DNA of 64,000 bases from Thermus thermophilus HB8 (GCF_000091545.1 NC_006461.1:557564-621563), one strand, 5' to 3'; shown: positions 33,001 to 41,591, counted from the stretch's first letter. Numbers and translations are program-made. The notes: generated from the letters alone by a model not told the origin.

Positions 33001-33643
33001 GGAAGGGTGGCTTGAACCCAAGGTCCTCTACGGCTTCTTCCCCGTGGCCCGGGAGGGGGAGGAGCTTCTCGTCTTCTCCCCAGAGACGGGGGAGGTGCTG
33101 GAACGCTTCCGCTTCCCCCGGCAGAAGGGCGGGGGCCTGAGCCTCGTGGACTACTTCCGCCCCCGCTTCGCCGCGCCTTTGGGGGACGAGGCGGACTGGA
33201 TGCCCAAGGAGGCCTTCCGGGCGGGGGCCCGGGACGTCCTCGGGGTCCAGCTCGTCACCATGGGGGAAGCCCCTTCCCGAAAGGCCCAGGCCCTCTTTGC
33301 GTCCGGGGCCTACCAGGACTACCTCTTCGTCCACGGCTTCAGCGTGGAGATGACCGAGGCCCTGGCGGAGTACTGGCACAAAAGGATGCGGCAGATGTGG
33401 GGCATCGCCCACCAGGACGCCACCGAGATCCAGAAGCTCTTCCAGCAGGGCTACCAGGGGGCCCGCTACTCCTTCGGCTACCCCGCCTGCCCGGACCTCG
33501 CCGACCAGGCCAAGCTGGACCGGCTCATGGGCTTCCACCGGGTGGGGGTCCGCCTCACGGAGAACTTCCAGCTGGAGCCGGAGCACGCCACCAGCGCCCT
33601 CGTGGTCCACCACCCCGAGGCCCGCTACTTCAGCGTGGACTAG
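30086..33643 (+). CDS. metH: Cobalamin-dependent methionine synthase
   Basis: The 1185-residue protein contains all four MetH modules. The homocysteine domain has zinc cysteines C256 (NCATGPD) and C322-C323 (GGCCGTG). The folate domain covers about 365-640. The cobalamin domain has the DxHxxG motif with lower axial ligand H761 (GDVHDIGKN). The C-terminal AdoMet reactivation domain ends ARYFSVD. It methylates homocysteine using methyltetrahydrofolate. About 40 residues precede the normal N-terminus and include HACSPGCRHH; codon bias there is coding-like and the -10 at 30072 supports this start. Confidence 0.95.
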   Translation: MVEVHACSPGCRHHLGGAGWGDAPLVRLGYNKEARAKKFPYLKALLERPLVFDGAMGTELQKRDLTPEDYGGEAYFGCPEVLNRTRPEVVREIHLAYLEAGAEVIETNTFGALRHVLAEYGLEEAAEELAFLGARIAREAADPHGAFVAGALGPGTKLVSLGQISWDALYRAYKEAARGLLKGGVDLILLETAQDILQVRCAVLAVREAMAEVGREVPLQVQVTFEATGTMLVGTDEQAALAALESLPVDVVGMNCATGPDLMDSKVRYFAEHSTRFVSCLPNAGLPRNEGGRVVYDLTPEELAKWHLKFVAEYGVNAVGGCCGTGPEHIRKVAEAVKGLAPKPRPESFPPQVASLYQAVSLKQEASLFLVGERLNATGSKRFREMLFARDLEGILALAREQVEEGAHALDLSVAWTGRDELEDLRWLLPHLATALTVPVMVDSTSPEAMELALKYLPGRVLLNSANLEDGLERFDRVASLAKAHGAALVVLAIDEKGMAKTREEKVRVALRMYERLTEHHGLRPEDLLFDLLTFPITQGDEESRPLAKETLLAMEELRERLPGVGFVLGVSNVSFGLKPRARRVLNSVFLDEARKRGLTAAIVDAGKILPISQIPEEAYALALDLIYDRRKEGFDPLLAFMAYFEAHKEDPGKREDAFLALPLLERLKRRVVEGRKQGLEADLEEALKAGHKPLDLINGPLLAGMKEVGDLFGAGKMQLPFVLQAAEVMKRAVAYLEPHMEKKGEGKGTLVLATVKGDVHDIGKNLVDIILSNNGYRVVNLGIKVPIEEILKAVEAHKPHAVGMSGLLVKSTLVMKENLEYMRDRGYTLPVILGGAALTRSYVEELRAIYPNVYYAEDAFEGLRLMEELTGHAPPELTRKAPARPKREAPKVAPRARPVGEAPAVPRPPFFGVRVEEGLDLATIAHYVNKLALYRGQWGYSRKGLSREAWQALVEREAEPVFQRLLKEAMAEGWLEPKVLYGFFPVAREGEELLVFSPETGEVLERFRFPRQKGGGLSLVDYFRPRFAAPLGDEADWMPKEAFRAGARDVLGVQLVTMGEAPSRKAQALFASGAYQDYLFVHGFSVEMTEALAEYWHKRMRQMWGIAHQDATEIQKLFQQGYQGARYSFGYPACPDLADQAKLDRLMGFHRVGVRLTENFQLEPEHATSALVVHHPEARYFSVD

Positions 33644-34161
33644 ACCCACCAGGGAAGCTTCTTCCCGGGGAAGGCCTTGGGGGCCACCTCCTCCCCCTTG
33701 GGGTGGCGCTCGGGGAGGTGGTGGGGGAAGGCGTAGCTTTCCAGCGCTTCCTCCGGCAGGTTGACGATCCAGACCTCGGGGATGCCCGCCTTTTGGTAGA
33801 GGGGGAGCTTGAGGGCGCGGTCCTGGACCAGGGTGGTCTCGGCCACCTCCACCACCAAAAGGGCGTCTTCCGGCCCGGGGTCCCTCTCCCGGTAGGCCTC
33901 GAGGGGCGGACGCAGGAGGACGAGGTCGGGCACAGGCTCGGAGGTCTCGGAGGGAGGAAGGGGGCGCTGCACCATGACCACGGCCTCCCTTCCCAGGGCC
34001 TTTTGGAAGAGCCGGTCCAGGTGCATCGCGTAGAGGCGGTGCCTTTTCCCCATGGGCGACACGGCGTAGATCTCCCCTTCCAGAAGCTCCACCCGCTCAG
34101 GTAAGGCCCCGGCCTCGTAGGCCTTGCGGTAGGCCTCCACGGTGAAGCGGGGCTTGACCAT
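33640..34161 (-). CDS. Uma2-family (DUF820) putative restriction-like endonuclease
   Basis: The 173-residue protein has the Uma2 signature: ERVELLEGEIYAVSPMGKRH near the N-terminus, then VPDLVLLRP and ALLVVEVAETTLVQDRALKLPLYQKAGIPEVWIV. These carry the PD-(D/E)xK acidic and ExE-type residues and the conserved Y-Q-K-A-G-I-P-E-W tail. The family is abundant in cyanobacteria and Thermus; nuclease activity is assumed from fold, and biological role is unknown. The mRNA appears leaderless from a -10 shared with the divergent pabB-pabA gene. It overlaps the 3' end of metH by 4 nt. Confidence 0.82.
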   Translation of the reverse strand: MVKPRFTVEAYRKAYEAGALPERVELLEGEIYAVSPMGKRHRLYAMHLDRLFQKALGREAVVMVQRPLPPSETSEPVPDLVLLRPPLEAYRERDPGPEDALLVVEVAETTLVQDRALKLPLYQKAGIPEVWIVNLPEEALESYAFPHHLPERHPKGEEVAPKAFPGKKLPWWV

Positions 34162-34171
34162 CCTTGCCCTC

Positions 34172-34179
34172 AATATACT
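34172..34179. promoter_or_regulatory. Bidirectional promoter with overlapping -10 hexamers
   Basis: AATATACT contains TATACT on the plus strand (34174-34179) and TATATT on the minus strand (34177-34172). Plus transcription would start at about the GTG of the pab gene (34186), minus transcription about 4 nt before the Uma2 ATG (34161). Confidence 0.6.
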
Positions 34180-34185
34180 GCGCCT

Positions 34186-36048
34186 GTGGCCGGGGGTCTG
34201 CTTGGGCTCTACCACGCCGCCCGGTGCTCGGGCCTGAGGCCCGCCCTCCTGGAGTCCTTGGGGCCGAGGACGCCCTTTTCCCGGCTTTCCCTCCTCGGGG
34301 TGGGCCCTGCGCACCGCCTCGAGGTCTGGGAGGGGAGGCTCTACCTGGACGGCAGGCGGGTGGGGGAGGCCCTGGAGGTCTTCCGCTACCTGGAAAGGGG
34401 CCTGGGCAAGGGCTTCTTCCCCGCCTGGATCGGGTTTTTCGCCTACGAGTTCGCCCGCCACCTGGGGCTTCCCGCCCACAAGCCCCTCCCCGGCCTCCCC
34501 GAGGCCTTCTTCCTCTACTACCCCGAGGGGTACGCCCTCTTTGAGGGGAGGCTCGTGCAGGCCCCCTCCTTCCCCTTGCGGCCCCTGCCCTACGCTCCCC
34601 CGCCCCTTCCCCGCCACCCCCTGGTCTCGGACTTCCCCCGGGAGGCCTTCTTGCGCGGGGTGGAGGAGGTGCGGGAGAGGATCCGGGCCGGGGTGGTCTA
34701 CCAGGTGAACCTCTCCCACCGCTTCCGCCTCCTAGGCCCCGTGGACCCCCTCCTCCTCTACGCCAGGCTTCGCGCCCTGAACCCCTCCCCCTTCATGGGG
34801 CTAGTGGAGGGGGAGGGGTGGGCCGTGGTCTCGGGGAGCCCGGAGAGGCTCTTCCAGAAGGTGGGCCCCAGGGTCTTGGCCCGGCCCATCGCCGGGACGC
34901 GGCCTAGGGGAAGGACGGAGGCGGAGGACCTGGCCTTAGAGCGGGAGCTCCTTGCCTCTACCAAGGAGCGGGCGGAGCACGTGATGCTCGTGGACCTCCT
35001 CCGGAACGACCTCGCCCGGGTGGCCCGGCCCGGAACAGTGCGGGTCCGGGAGCTTTTCACCGTGGAGCGCTACGCCCACGTGATGCACCTGGTCTCCGAG
35101 GTGGAGGGCCGCACCGGGGCTTCCTTGGGGGAGGTCTTCCGGAGCCTCTTCCCTGGGGGGACGATCACCGGGGCCCCCAAGGGAACGGTGATGGAGGCCA
35201 TAAGGGACCTGGAGCCCGTCCCCCGGGGGGCCTACACGGGGAGCCTGGGGTACGTCTCGGGGCGGGGGGCGGACTTCAACATCCTCATCCGCTCCTTCCA
35301 GAGGGTGGGGGAGGAGGTCCTCTTCTCCGCGGGGGCGGGCGTGGTCATCGCCTCGGAGGCGGAGCGGGAGTACGAGGAGACCCTCCACAAGGCACAAAGC
35401 CTCCTCCTGGCCCTGGAAAGGGGGAGGCCGGGGAAGCCCCCCGAGGCCCCGAGGCCCCGGGCCTCCTGGAGCCCGCCCATGCCCTCGAGGCGGTACGGGG
35501 CCCGGGTCCTCTTCCTGGAGAACCGGGACTCCTTCAGCCACAACCTGGTGGACTACCTGCGGGCCCTGGGGGCCGAGGTCGCGGTGGTGGACCAGGAGGA
35601 GGCCCCGGACCTCAAGGGCTTCACCCACCTGGTGGTGGGCCCCGGGCCCAAGGACCCCTTCACCGCGGGGCGCGTCCTGGAGTGGACGGAGAAGGCCCTG
35701 GCGGCGGGGCTTCCCCTCCTCGGGGTCTGCCTGGGCCACCAGGCCCTGGGGGTGGCCCTGGGGGCGGAGCTTTACCGGGAGGCCCCCGTGCACGGGGAGG
35801 CCCACGCCGTCTTCCACACCGGGGAGGGCCTCTTTAGGGGGATCCCGAGCCCCGCCCCCTTCGCCCGGTACCACTCCCTGGCCTTAAGGCGCCTTCCCCC
35901 GGGGCTTAGGCTCCTCGCCTGGACGGAAGACGGCGTGCCCATGGCCATCTGGGACGGGAGGCGGGCCTACGGGGTCCAGTTCCACCCGGAAAGCCTCCTT
36001 TCCCCTTACGGCATGCTCCTTCTCGCCCGGTTCCTGGAGGTGGGATGA
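34186..36048 (+). CDS. Fused chorismate-utilising synthase and glutamine amidotransferase (PabB-PabA)
   Basis: The 620-residue fusion has an aminodeoxychorismate/anthranilate synthase component I domain (about 1-415) and a class I glutamine amidotransferase domain (about 440-620). The synthase part shows PIAGTRPRG (234-242), ERAEHVMLVDLLRNDLARV and FPGGTITGAPK. The amidotransferase triad is C515 (GVCLGHQ), H600 and E602 (VQFHPES). The next gene encodes aminodeoxychorismate lyase with a 4-nt overlap, so p-aminobenzoate synthesis for folate is the likely job. A236 stands where E. coli PabB has its nucleophilic lysine (PIKGT); the motif is TrpE-like, so anthranilate synthesis is an alternative. 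The start is a leaderless GTG. Confidence 0.85.
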   Translation: MAGGLLGLYHAARCSGLRPALLESLGPRTPFSRLSLLGVGPAHRLEVWEGRLYLDGRRVGEALEVFRYLERGLGKGFFPAWIGFFAYEFARHLGLPAHKPLPGLPEAFFLYYPEGYALFEGRLVQAPSFPLRPLPYAPPPLPRHPLVSDFPREAFLRGVEEVRERIRAGVVYQVNLSHRFRLLGPVDPLLLYARLRALNPSPFMGLVEGEGWAVVSGSPERLFQKVGPRVLARPIAGTRPRGRTEAEDLALERELLASTKERAEHVMLVDLLRNDLARVARPGTVRVRELFTVERYAHVMHLVSEVEGRTGASLGEVFRSLFPGGTITGAPKGTVMEAIRDLEPVPRGAYTGSLGYVSGRGADFNILIRSFQRVGEEVLFSAGAGVVIASEAEREYEETLHKAQSLLLALERGRPGKPPEAPRPRASWSPPMPSRRYGARVLFLENRDSFSHNLVDYLRALGAEVAVVDQEEAPDLKGFTHLVVGPGPKDPFTAGRVLEWTEKALAAGLPLLGVCLGHQALGVALGAELYREAPVHGEAHAVFHTGEGLFRGIPSPAPFARYHSLALRRLPPGLRLLAWTEDGVPMAIWDGRRAYGVQFHPESLLSPYGMLLLARFLEVG

Positions 36049-36785
36049 GGCTTTTAAACGGCACGCCCCTCGCCCTCGCCCTCCCCGAGGCCTTCCTCTA
36101 CCACGGGGCGAGCGTCTTCACCACGCTCCGGGCGGAAGGGGGAAGGCCCCTTTGGCTTGAGGAGCACCTGGCCCGCCTCCGCCGCCACGCCCTGGCCCTG
36201 GGGCTTTCCTACCCGGGGGACGAGGCCTTCCTCGAGGACCTCGAGGCCCTCCTCCGGGCCTTTCCCAAGGCGCCCTGCCTCCGCCTCCGCTTCACCGTGG
36301 GGGAGGGGGTGCGGCTCTCCGAGGCGAGGCCCTACGCCCCCCTGCCCCTTTCCCTCTACCGGGAGGGGGTCCGGGTCCGCCTCACGGGCTACCGGGTCCA
36401 CCCCGACCTCGCCCGCTACAAGACGGGGAACTACCTCCCCTACCGCCTGGCCCTGGAGGAGGCCCGGAAGGAGGGGGCCTTTGAGGGCCTCCTCCTGGAC
36501 GCCTTCGGCCACGTGGTGGACGGGAGCCGCACGAGCCCCCTCCTCTTCCGGGAGGGGACGCTCTACCTCCTGGAGGGGGGCCTCGAGGGGATCACCCGGG
36601 AGAAGGTGGCGGAGGCCGCCCGGGGCCTGGGCCTCCGGGTGGAGCGGGGCCTCTTTCGCCCCGAGGGGCTCCGGGGCCACCTCCTCCTCGCGGGAAGCGG
36701 GGTGGGCCTCCTCCCCGTGAGGCCGCCCCCTCCCGAGCTCCTTCCCCTCATAGAGCGCTTCCTTCCCGCCTGCTATACTGAGTAG
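36045..36785 (+). CDS. pabC: 4-amino-4-deoxychorismate lyase
   Basis: This 246-residue fold-type IV PLP enzyme has FLYHGASVFTTLRAEGG at the N-terminus, the PLP lysine K126 in RYKTGNYLPY and a C-terminal GSGVGLLPV. It cleaves aminodeoxychorismate to p-aminobenzoate and pyruvate. From memory it corresponds to the structurally solved T. thermophilus lyase TTHA0621. Its ATG overlaps the synthase stop by 4 nt, making a two-gene pABA operon. The greA promoter lies in its last codons. Confidence 0.92.
   Translation: MRLLNGTPLALALPEAFLYHGASVFTTLRAEGGRPLWLEEHLARLRRHALALGLSYPGDEAFLEDLEALLRAFPKAPCLRLRFTVGEGVRLSEARPYAPLPLSLYREGVRVRLTGYRVHPDLARYKTGNYLPYRLALEEARKEGAFEGLLLDAFGHVVDGSRTSPLLFREGTLYLLEGGLEGITREKVAEAARGLGLRVERGLFRPEGLRGHLLLAGSGVGLLPVRPPPPELLPLIERFLPACYTE
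36774..36779 (+). promoter_or_regulatory. Extended -10 promoter of greA
   Basis: TGCTATACT gives a TG-extended -10 (hexamer 36774-36779) inside the end of pabC. Transcription from about 36786 would give a leader of about 57 nt before the greA ATG. Confidence 0.55.
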
Positions 36786-36793
36786 CGGTACCG

Positions 36794-36827
36794 CCAGCCC
36801 AAAGGCCTTGGGCTGGTGCCCCTTTTT
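36794..36827 (+). terminator. Leader hairpin with U-tract before greA (possible attenuator)
   Basis: CCAGCCCAA-AGGCC-TTGGGCTGG is a 9-bp stem followed after six nt by TTTTT. It ends 16 nt before the greA start and just before GGGAGGAG. It may end pabC transcripts and attenuate greA transcription. Confidence 0.65.
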
Positions 36828-36842
36828 GCACGGGAGGAGTCC

Positions 36843-37310
36843 ATGAAGAAGCCCGTCTACCTGACCCCGGAAGGCTACCGGCGCCTTCAGGAGGAGCTCA
36901 ACCACCTGAAGACGGTGAAGCGCCAGGAGATCTCCGCCGACTTTGAGCAGGCCCTGGAGGAGGGGGACCTTAGGGAGAACGCGGGCTACGACGAGGCCCG
37001 GCGGGCCATGTGGCAGAACGAGGCCCGGATCGCCCAGCTGGAGGACCTCCTCTCCCGGGCGGTCATCGTGGAGAACGGCTCCTTTGACCAAGTGGCCTTA
37101 GGCTGCCAGGTGGAGCTGGAGACCGAGACCGGGGAGCGGCTTTCCCTGGCCATCGTGGGCAGCCACGAGGCGGACATCTTCAGCGGCAAGATCTCCGACG
37201 AGTCCCCCCTGGGCCAGGCCCTCCTCGGCAAGAAGGTGGGGGACGTGGTGGAGATCCGGGGCAAGAAGGGCGCCCAGGTCTACACCATCCTGGAGATCAA
37301 ACCCCTATAG
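36843..37310 (+). CDS. greA: Transcript cleavage factor GreA
   Basis: The 155-residue protein has the N-terminal coiled coil with the acidic tip EEGDLRENAGYDEAR (D42 and E45 are the catalytic tip residues) and the C-terminal FKBP-like domain (DESPLGQALLGKKVGDVVEI). It stimulates cleavage of backtracked RNA in RNA polymerase. The tip is GreA-type and not the four-aspartate tip of the Thermus inhibitor Gfh1. The ATG has a strong GGGAGGAG, unlike the many leaderless genes here. It overlaps convergent recO by 14 nt. Confidence 0.92.
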   Translation: MKKPVYLTPEGYRRLQEELNHLKTVKRQEISADFEQALEEGDLRENAGYDEARRAMWQNEARIAQLEDLLSRAVIVENGSFDQVALGCQVELETETGERLSLAIVGSHEADIFSGKISDESPLGQALLGKKVGDVVEIRGKKGAQVYTILEIKPL

Positions 37311-37962
37311 CCTCGGCCGAGCGCAAGGGCCCCAGGGCCTCCTCCGCGTGGGCCTTGAGCGCCAGGAAGAGCCGGTTTAAGGGGGCCCCTTCCAGGTGGG
37401 GAAGGGCCTGGGCCCCGGGGAGGCGGAGGGTGGCCTTTAAGGCCTCCACCCCCTCCCGCCCCAGGTAGACCCCCTCCTCCCCGAGCCTCCCCCTCTTCAG
37501 GCGGAGGCCCTCCCCTTCCAGGTTGGGCCCGATCCCCCCCGCCTTGGCCACCCGCCAGCCCGCCCAGACCAGGGGAAGGAGGGGGTCCTCGTGCTTGGCG
37601 ATCCCCCGGAGGCCCGAGACCAGAAGGGGGTAGATCCTGGGGGCGGCCTCGGGGGAGGCCAGGCGGTAGGCGAGCTCGGCGAGGAAGGCGGCGAGGAGGA
37701 AGCGGCGGGGCGCCTCCAGGCCGTGGAGCCTGCCCAAAAGCTCCGCCTGGGTCAGGGTGGGCAGGCCCTCCCCCTTGGCGTAGAGCTGGAAGCGCACGTG
37801 GTGGAAGAGGGAGAGCCTCCCCGTACGCCCCGTGGGCCTCTGCCCCTTCCGGACCACCGCCTCGAGGCTCCCCCGGGGCGTCACCAGGCGGAGGAGGAGG
37901 TCCCCCTGGGGCAGGGGCTTCCGGCCCACCACGATGCCCTCTTCCAGCCGGTAGCGTTCCAC
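37297..37962 (-). CDS. recO: DNA repair protein RecO
   Basis: The 221-residue protein has the RecO N-terminal OB fold (RYRLEEGIVVGRKPLPQGDLLLRLVTPRG) and a helical C-terminal domain. The zinc-finger cysteines of many RecO proteins are absent. With RecR and RecF it loads RecA on SSB-covered DNA. I start at the GTG 37962 because the OB fold opens there. TACACT (37974-37969) lies 6 nt before it; the frame extends further upstream but would cross that promoter. It is divergent from a small membrane-protein gene with which it shares promoter bases. Confidence 0.82.
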   Translation of the reverse strand: MERYRLEEGIVVGRKPLPQGDLLLRLVTPRGSLEAVVRKGQRPTGRTGRLSLFHHVRFQLYAKGEGLPTLTQAELLGRLHGLEAPRRFLLAAFLAELAYRLASPEAAPRIYPLLVSGLRGIAKHEDPLLPLVWAGWRVAKAGGIGPNLEGEGLRLKRGRLGEEGVYLGREGVEALKATLRLPGAQALPHLEGAPLNRLFLALKAHAEEALGPLRSAEAIGV

Positions 37963-37968
37963 CTTTCC

Positions 37969-37978
37969 AGTGTATGCT
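37969..37978. promoter_or_regulatory. Overlapping divergent -10 elements (recO / small membrane protein)
   Basis: AGTGTATGCT holds minus-strand TACACT (37974-37969) and plus-strand TATGCT (37973-37978), overlapping by 2 bp. Each is about 7 nt from its start codon, so both mRNAs look leaderless. Confidence 0.55.
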
Positions 37979-37984
37979 GGAGCC

Positions 37985-38215
37985 ATGGAGCGGACGCTGA
38001 GGGACATCCTGGAGTGGGTGGTGCTGGGGCTTTTGGTGGTCGTGGGGGTGCTCCTCGCCTTCTGGCTCGGGGGGTGGATCTTCACCTTCCTGGGCAAGGT
38101 CCTCCTCGCCCTCTCCGACCTGATCCTCCTCCTCCTCAAGTACGCCGTGCCCGTCCTCATCCTGGCGGCCATCGGGTACGGGGTCGTCTACCTCCTCCAG
38201 CGGCGGCAGGCCTAA
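37985..38215 (+). CDS. Small two-segment membrane protein, function unknown
   Basis: The 76-residue product has two hydrophobic segments (about 12-35 and 42-70), joined by a short linker, and a basic C-terminal tail (QRRQA). It has no catalytic motif that I recognise. The ATG at 37985 fits the promoter spacing. It precedes the ymdB-like gene by 18 nt and is probably co-transcribed with it and ppc. Confidence 0.65.
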   Translation: MERTLRDILEWVVLGLLVVVGVLLAFWLGGWIFTFLGKVLLALSDLILLLLKYAVPVLILAAIGYGVVYLLQRRQA

Positions 38216-38233
38216 GCCGTAAGCAAGCCTCCC

Positions 38234-38992
38234 ATGCGGGTTCTCTTCATCGGGGACGTGATGGCCGAGCCGGGCCTCCGGGCGGTGGGCCTCCACCTCC
38301 CGGACATCCGCGACCGCTACGACCTGGTCATCGCCAACGGGGAAAACGCCGCCCGGGGCAAGGGCTTGGACCGGCGGAGCTACCGCCTCCTGCGCGAGGC
38401 CGGGGTGGACCTCGTCTCCTTGGGGAACCACGCCTGGGACCACAAGGAGGTCTACGCCCTCCTGGAGTCCGAGCCCGTGGTGCGCCCCCTCAACTACCCG
38501 CCGGGGACCCCGGGCAAGGGGTTTTGGCGGCTGGAGGTGGGCGGGGAGAGCCTCCTCTTCGTCCAGGTGATGGGCCGGATCTTCATGGACCCCCTGGACG
38601 ACCCCTTCCGCGCCCTAGACCGCCTCCTGGAGGAGGAGAAGGCGGACTACGTCCTGGTGGAGGTGCACGCCGAGGCCACGAGCGAGAAGATGGCCCTGGC
38701 CCACTACCTGGACGGCAGGGCCAGCGCGGTCCTCGGCACCCACACCCACGTCCCCACCCTGGACGCCACCCGCCTGCCCAAGGGCACCCTCTACCAGACC
38801 GACGTGGGCATGACCGGGACCTACCACTCCATCATCGGGGGGGAGGTGGAGACCTTCCTCGCCCGCTTCCTCACGGGCCGCCCCCAGCCCTTCCGCGCCG
38901 CCCAAGGCAAGGCCCGCTTCCACGCCACGGAGCTCGTCTTTGAAGGGGGGAGGCCCGTGGCCATAAGCCCCTACGTCTGGGAGGAGCCGTGA
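38234..38992 (+). CDS. YmdB-family metallophosphoesterase
   Basis: The 252-residue protein matches the TIGR00282/YmdB family. Metal ligands are visible in IGDVMAEPG (D8), [20 protein letters not shown] and [19 protein letters not shown]. Family members form di-iron centres and hydrolyse 2',3'-cyclic nucleotides; in Bacillus YmdB affects biofilm and motility decisions. The stop overlaps the ppc GTG start by 4 nt. Confidence 0.88.
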
Positions 38993-41565
38993 GCCAGGAC
39001 CCCTTCGCCCTCCTTAAGGCCGAGGTGGACCTCCTCGGCCGCCTCCTCGGGGAGGCCATCCGGACCCTCTCCGGGGAGCGCTTCTTCGCCCTGGTGGAGG
39101 AGGTGCGGGCCCTCGCCAAGGCCCGCCGCCAGGGGGACGAGGCGGCGGGAGAGGCGCTTCTGGCCCGGGTGGAGGGGCTTTCCACCGAGGAGGCCGAGGC
39201 CTTGGTGCGGGCCTTCACCCACTACTTCCACCTGGTGAACCTGGCGGAGGAGCGGCACCGGGTGCGGGTGAACCGCCTAAGGGCCCAGGCCGAGACCCTG
39301 GAAAGCCCCAGGCCCGAGGGCTTCCTGGCCCTGGCCAAGGCGCTTAAGGAGCGGGGGCTTTCCCTGGAGGAGGCCGAGGCCCACCTGAACCGCCTGGAGC
39401 TCCTCCTCACCTTCACCGCCCACCCCACGGAGACCCGGCGCCGCACCCTGCGCCACCACCTCGAGGCCCTGCAGAGGGAGCTGGAGGCGGGGGATAGGGA
39501 AAGGCTCGCCGCCCGGGTGGCCCTCCTCTACGGCACGGAGGAGGTGCGCAAGGCCCGCCCCACGGTGGAGGACGAGATCAAGGGGGGGCTTTACTACCTG
39601 CCCACCACCCTGTGGGAGGCCGTGCCCCGGGTGGTGGCGGGCCTCGAGGCCGCCCTGGAGAGGGTCTACGGGCGAAGGCCCCGCCTGAAAAGCCCCGTGC
39701 GCTTTAGGAGCTGGATCGGCGGCGACCGGGACGGCAACCCCTTCGTCACCCCCGAGGTCACCGCCTTCGCCGGGCGCTACGCCCGGGAGGTGGCCCGGAG
39801 GCGGTTTCTGGAGGCCCTCGAGGACCTCGTGCGCGACCTCTCCCTGGCCGAGGCCCGCGTTCCCGTCCCCCGGGAGGTGCGGGAGAGGGGAGAGGGGGTG
39901 GAGCGCTTCATGGGGGAGCCCTACCGCCGCTACTTCGCCGCCCTGTACCGGGCCTTGGAGCGGGAGGAGGCCACCACGGAAGGGCTTCTCGCCGCCCTGA
40001 AGGCGGCGGAGCGGGGGCTTAGGGAGGTGGGGCTTGGCCGGGTGGCGGAGGCCTTCTTGGACCCCTTGGAGGCCCGCCTTTCCGCCTTCGGCCTGGAGCT
40101 CGCCCCCCTGGACCTCAGGGAGGAGTCGGGGAGGCTCCTCGAGGCCGCGGCCGAGCTCCTCCGGGTGGGCGGGGTCCACCCCGACTTCCTCGCCCTTCCC
40201 CAGGAGGAGCGGGAGCGCCTCCTCACCGAGGAGCTCAAGACCGCCCGCCCCCTCCTCCCCGTGGGGGAGGCCCCGGAGGGGGAGGCCCTAAGGGTGGCCC
40301 TGGGGGCCCTGAAGGCCTGGCGGGACAAGGGGGCCCACGTGGTCTCCATGACCCATCACCCGGAGGACCTCCTCGCCGTCTTCCTCCTCGCCCGGGAGGT
40401 GGGGCTCTACCGCCCCGGCCGGCCCCTGCCCTTTGACGTGGTCCCCCTCTTTGAGACCCTGGAGGACCTGAGGCGGGCCCCCGGGGTGCTCCGCCGCCTT
40501 TTGGAGAACCCCGTCTTCCTGGCCCACGCCCGGGGGCGGGGCGGGGTGGAGGTGATGATCGGCTACTCCGACTCCAACAAGGACGCGGGCTTCCTCATGG
40601 CCAACCTCGCCCTCTACGAGGCCCAGGAGGCCTTAAGCCGGGTGGGGGAGGAGGTGGGGCTTCCCGTCTACTTCTTCCACGGCCGGGGGACCTCCACGGC
40701 GAGGGGTGGGGGCCCCGCGGGCCGGGCCATCGCGAGCCTCCCGCCCCGGAGCGTGGGGCGGAGGATCCGCCTCACGGAGCAGGGGGAGGCCCTGGCGGAC
40801 CGGTACAGCCACCCCGACCTCGCCGTGCGCCACCTGGAGCAGATGCTGTACCACTTCGCCCTGGCGGCCCTGGGCCCCGGCCAGGAGCCCGAGGCGCGCT
40901 GGCGGGAGGCCCTGGCCCAGGCGGCGGAGGAGAGCACCCGCCGCTACCGCGCCCTCCTCCAGGAGGAGGGGTTCTTTGACTTCTTTGAGGCCTTCACCCC
41001 CATCCGGGAGATCGGGGAGCTTCCCATCGCCAGCCGCCCCGTGTACCGCCGGGGGCGGGTGCGGGACATCCGGGACCTCCGGGCCATCCCTTGGGTCATG
41101 GCCTGGACCCAGGTCCGGGTTCTCCTGCCCGGCTGGTACGGCCTCTCCGCTCTGGAAGAGCTTCCTTTGGACCTTCTCCGGGAGATGTACCGGGGCTGGC
41201 CCTTCTTCGCCTCCACCCTGGAGGCCGCGGCCATGGCCCTCGCCAAGGCGGATATGGGGGTGGCCCGCCTCTATCTGCGCCTGGTCCCCGAGCCCCTGCG
41301 GTTCTTCTACCGCCGGCTCGCCGAGGAACACGCCCGCACCGTGGCCCTTTTGGAGGCCGTCTTCCAGGCCCCCCTCCTCCACAACCAGAGGACCCTGGAG
41401 CGGCAGATCCGGCTCCGTAACCCCTACGTGGACCCCATCAACATCGTCCAGGTGGAGCTTCTCCGCCGCTATCGGGCTCCCGGGGGCAAGGAGGACGAGG
41501 CCCTGAGGCGGGCCCTTCTCCTCTCCATCCTGGGCGTGGCGGCGGGCCTCAGGAACGCGGGTTGA
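38989..41565 (+). CDS. ppc: Phosphoenolpyruvate carboxylase
   Basis: The 858-residue enzyme is full length. The catalytic histidine H145 is in [16 protein letters not shown], and bicarbonate/PEP-binding segments [29 protein letters not shown] and [15 protein letters not shown] are intact; it ends NAG as expected for the allosteric C-terminus. It makes oxaloacetate from PEP, refilling the citric acid cycle. Start is GTG 38989, coupled to the ymdB-like gene. Confidence 0.95.
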
Positions 41566-41591
41566 AAACGTCTGCTGGGTTGCCGGCCTAA

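Noticed and set aside
36843..37310. The Gre-like inhibitor Gfh1
   Set aside because: The coiled-coil tip is GDLRENAGY with the two GreA acidic residues, without the four-aspartate tip of Gfh1.
37280..38443. A 387-codon minus-strand frame across recO, the small membrane protein and ymdB-like genes
   Set aside because: It crosses three supported genes in shifted or antisense frames and has Gly/Pro/Arg-rich composition.
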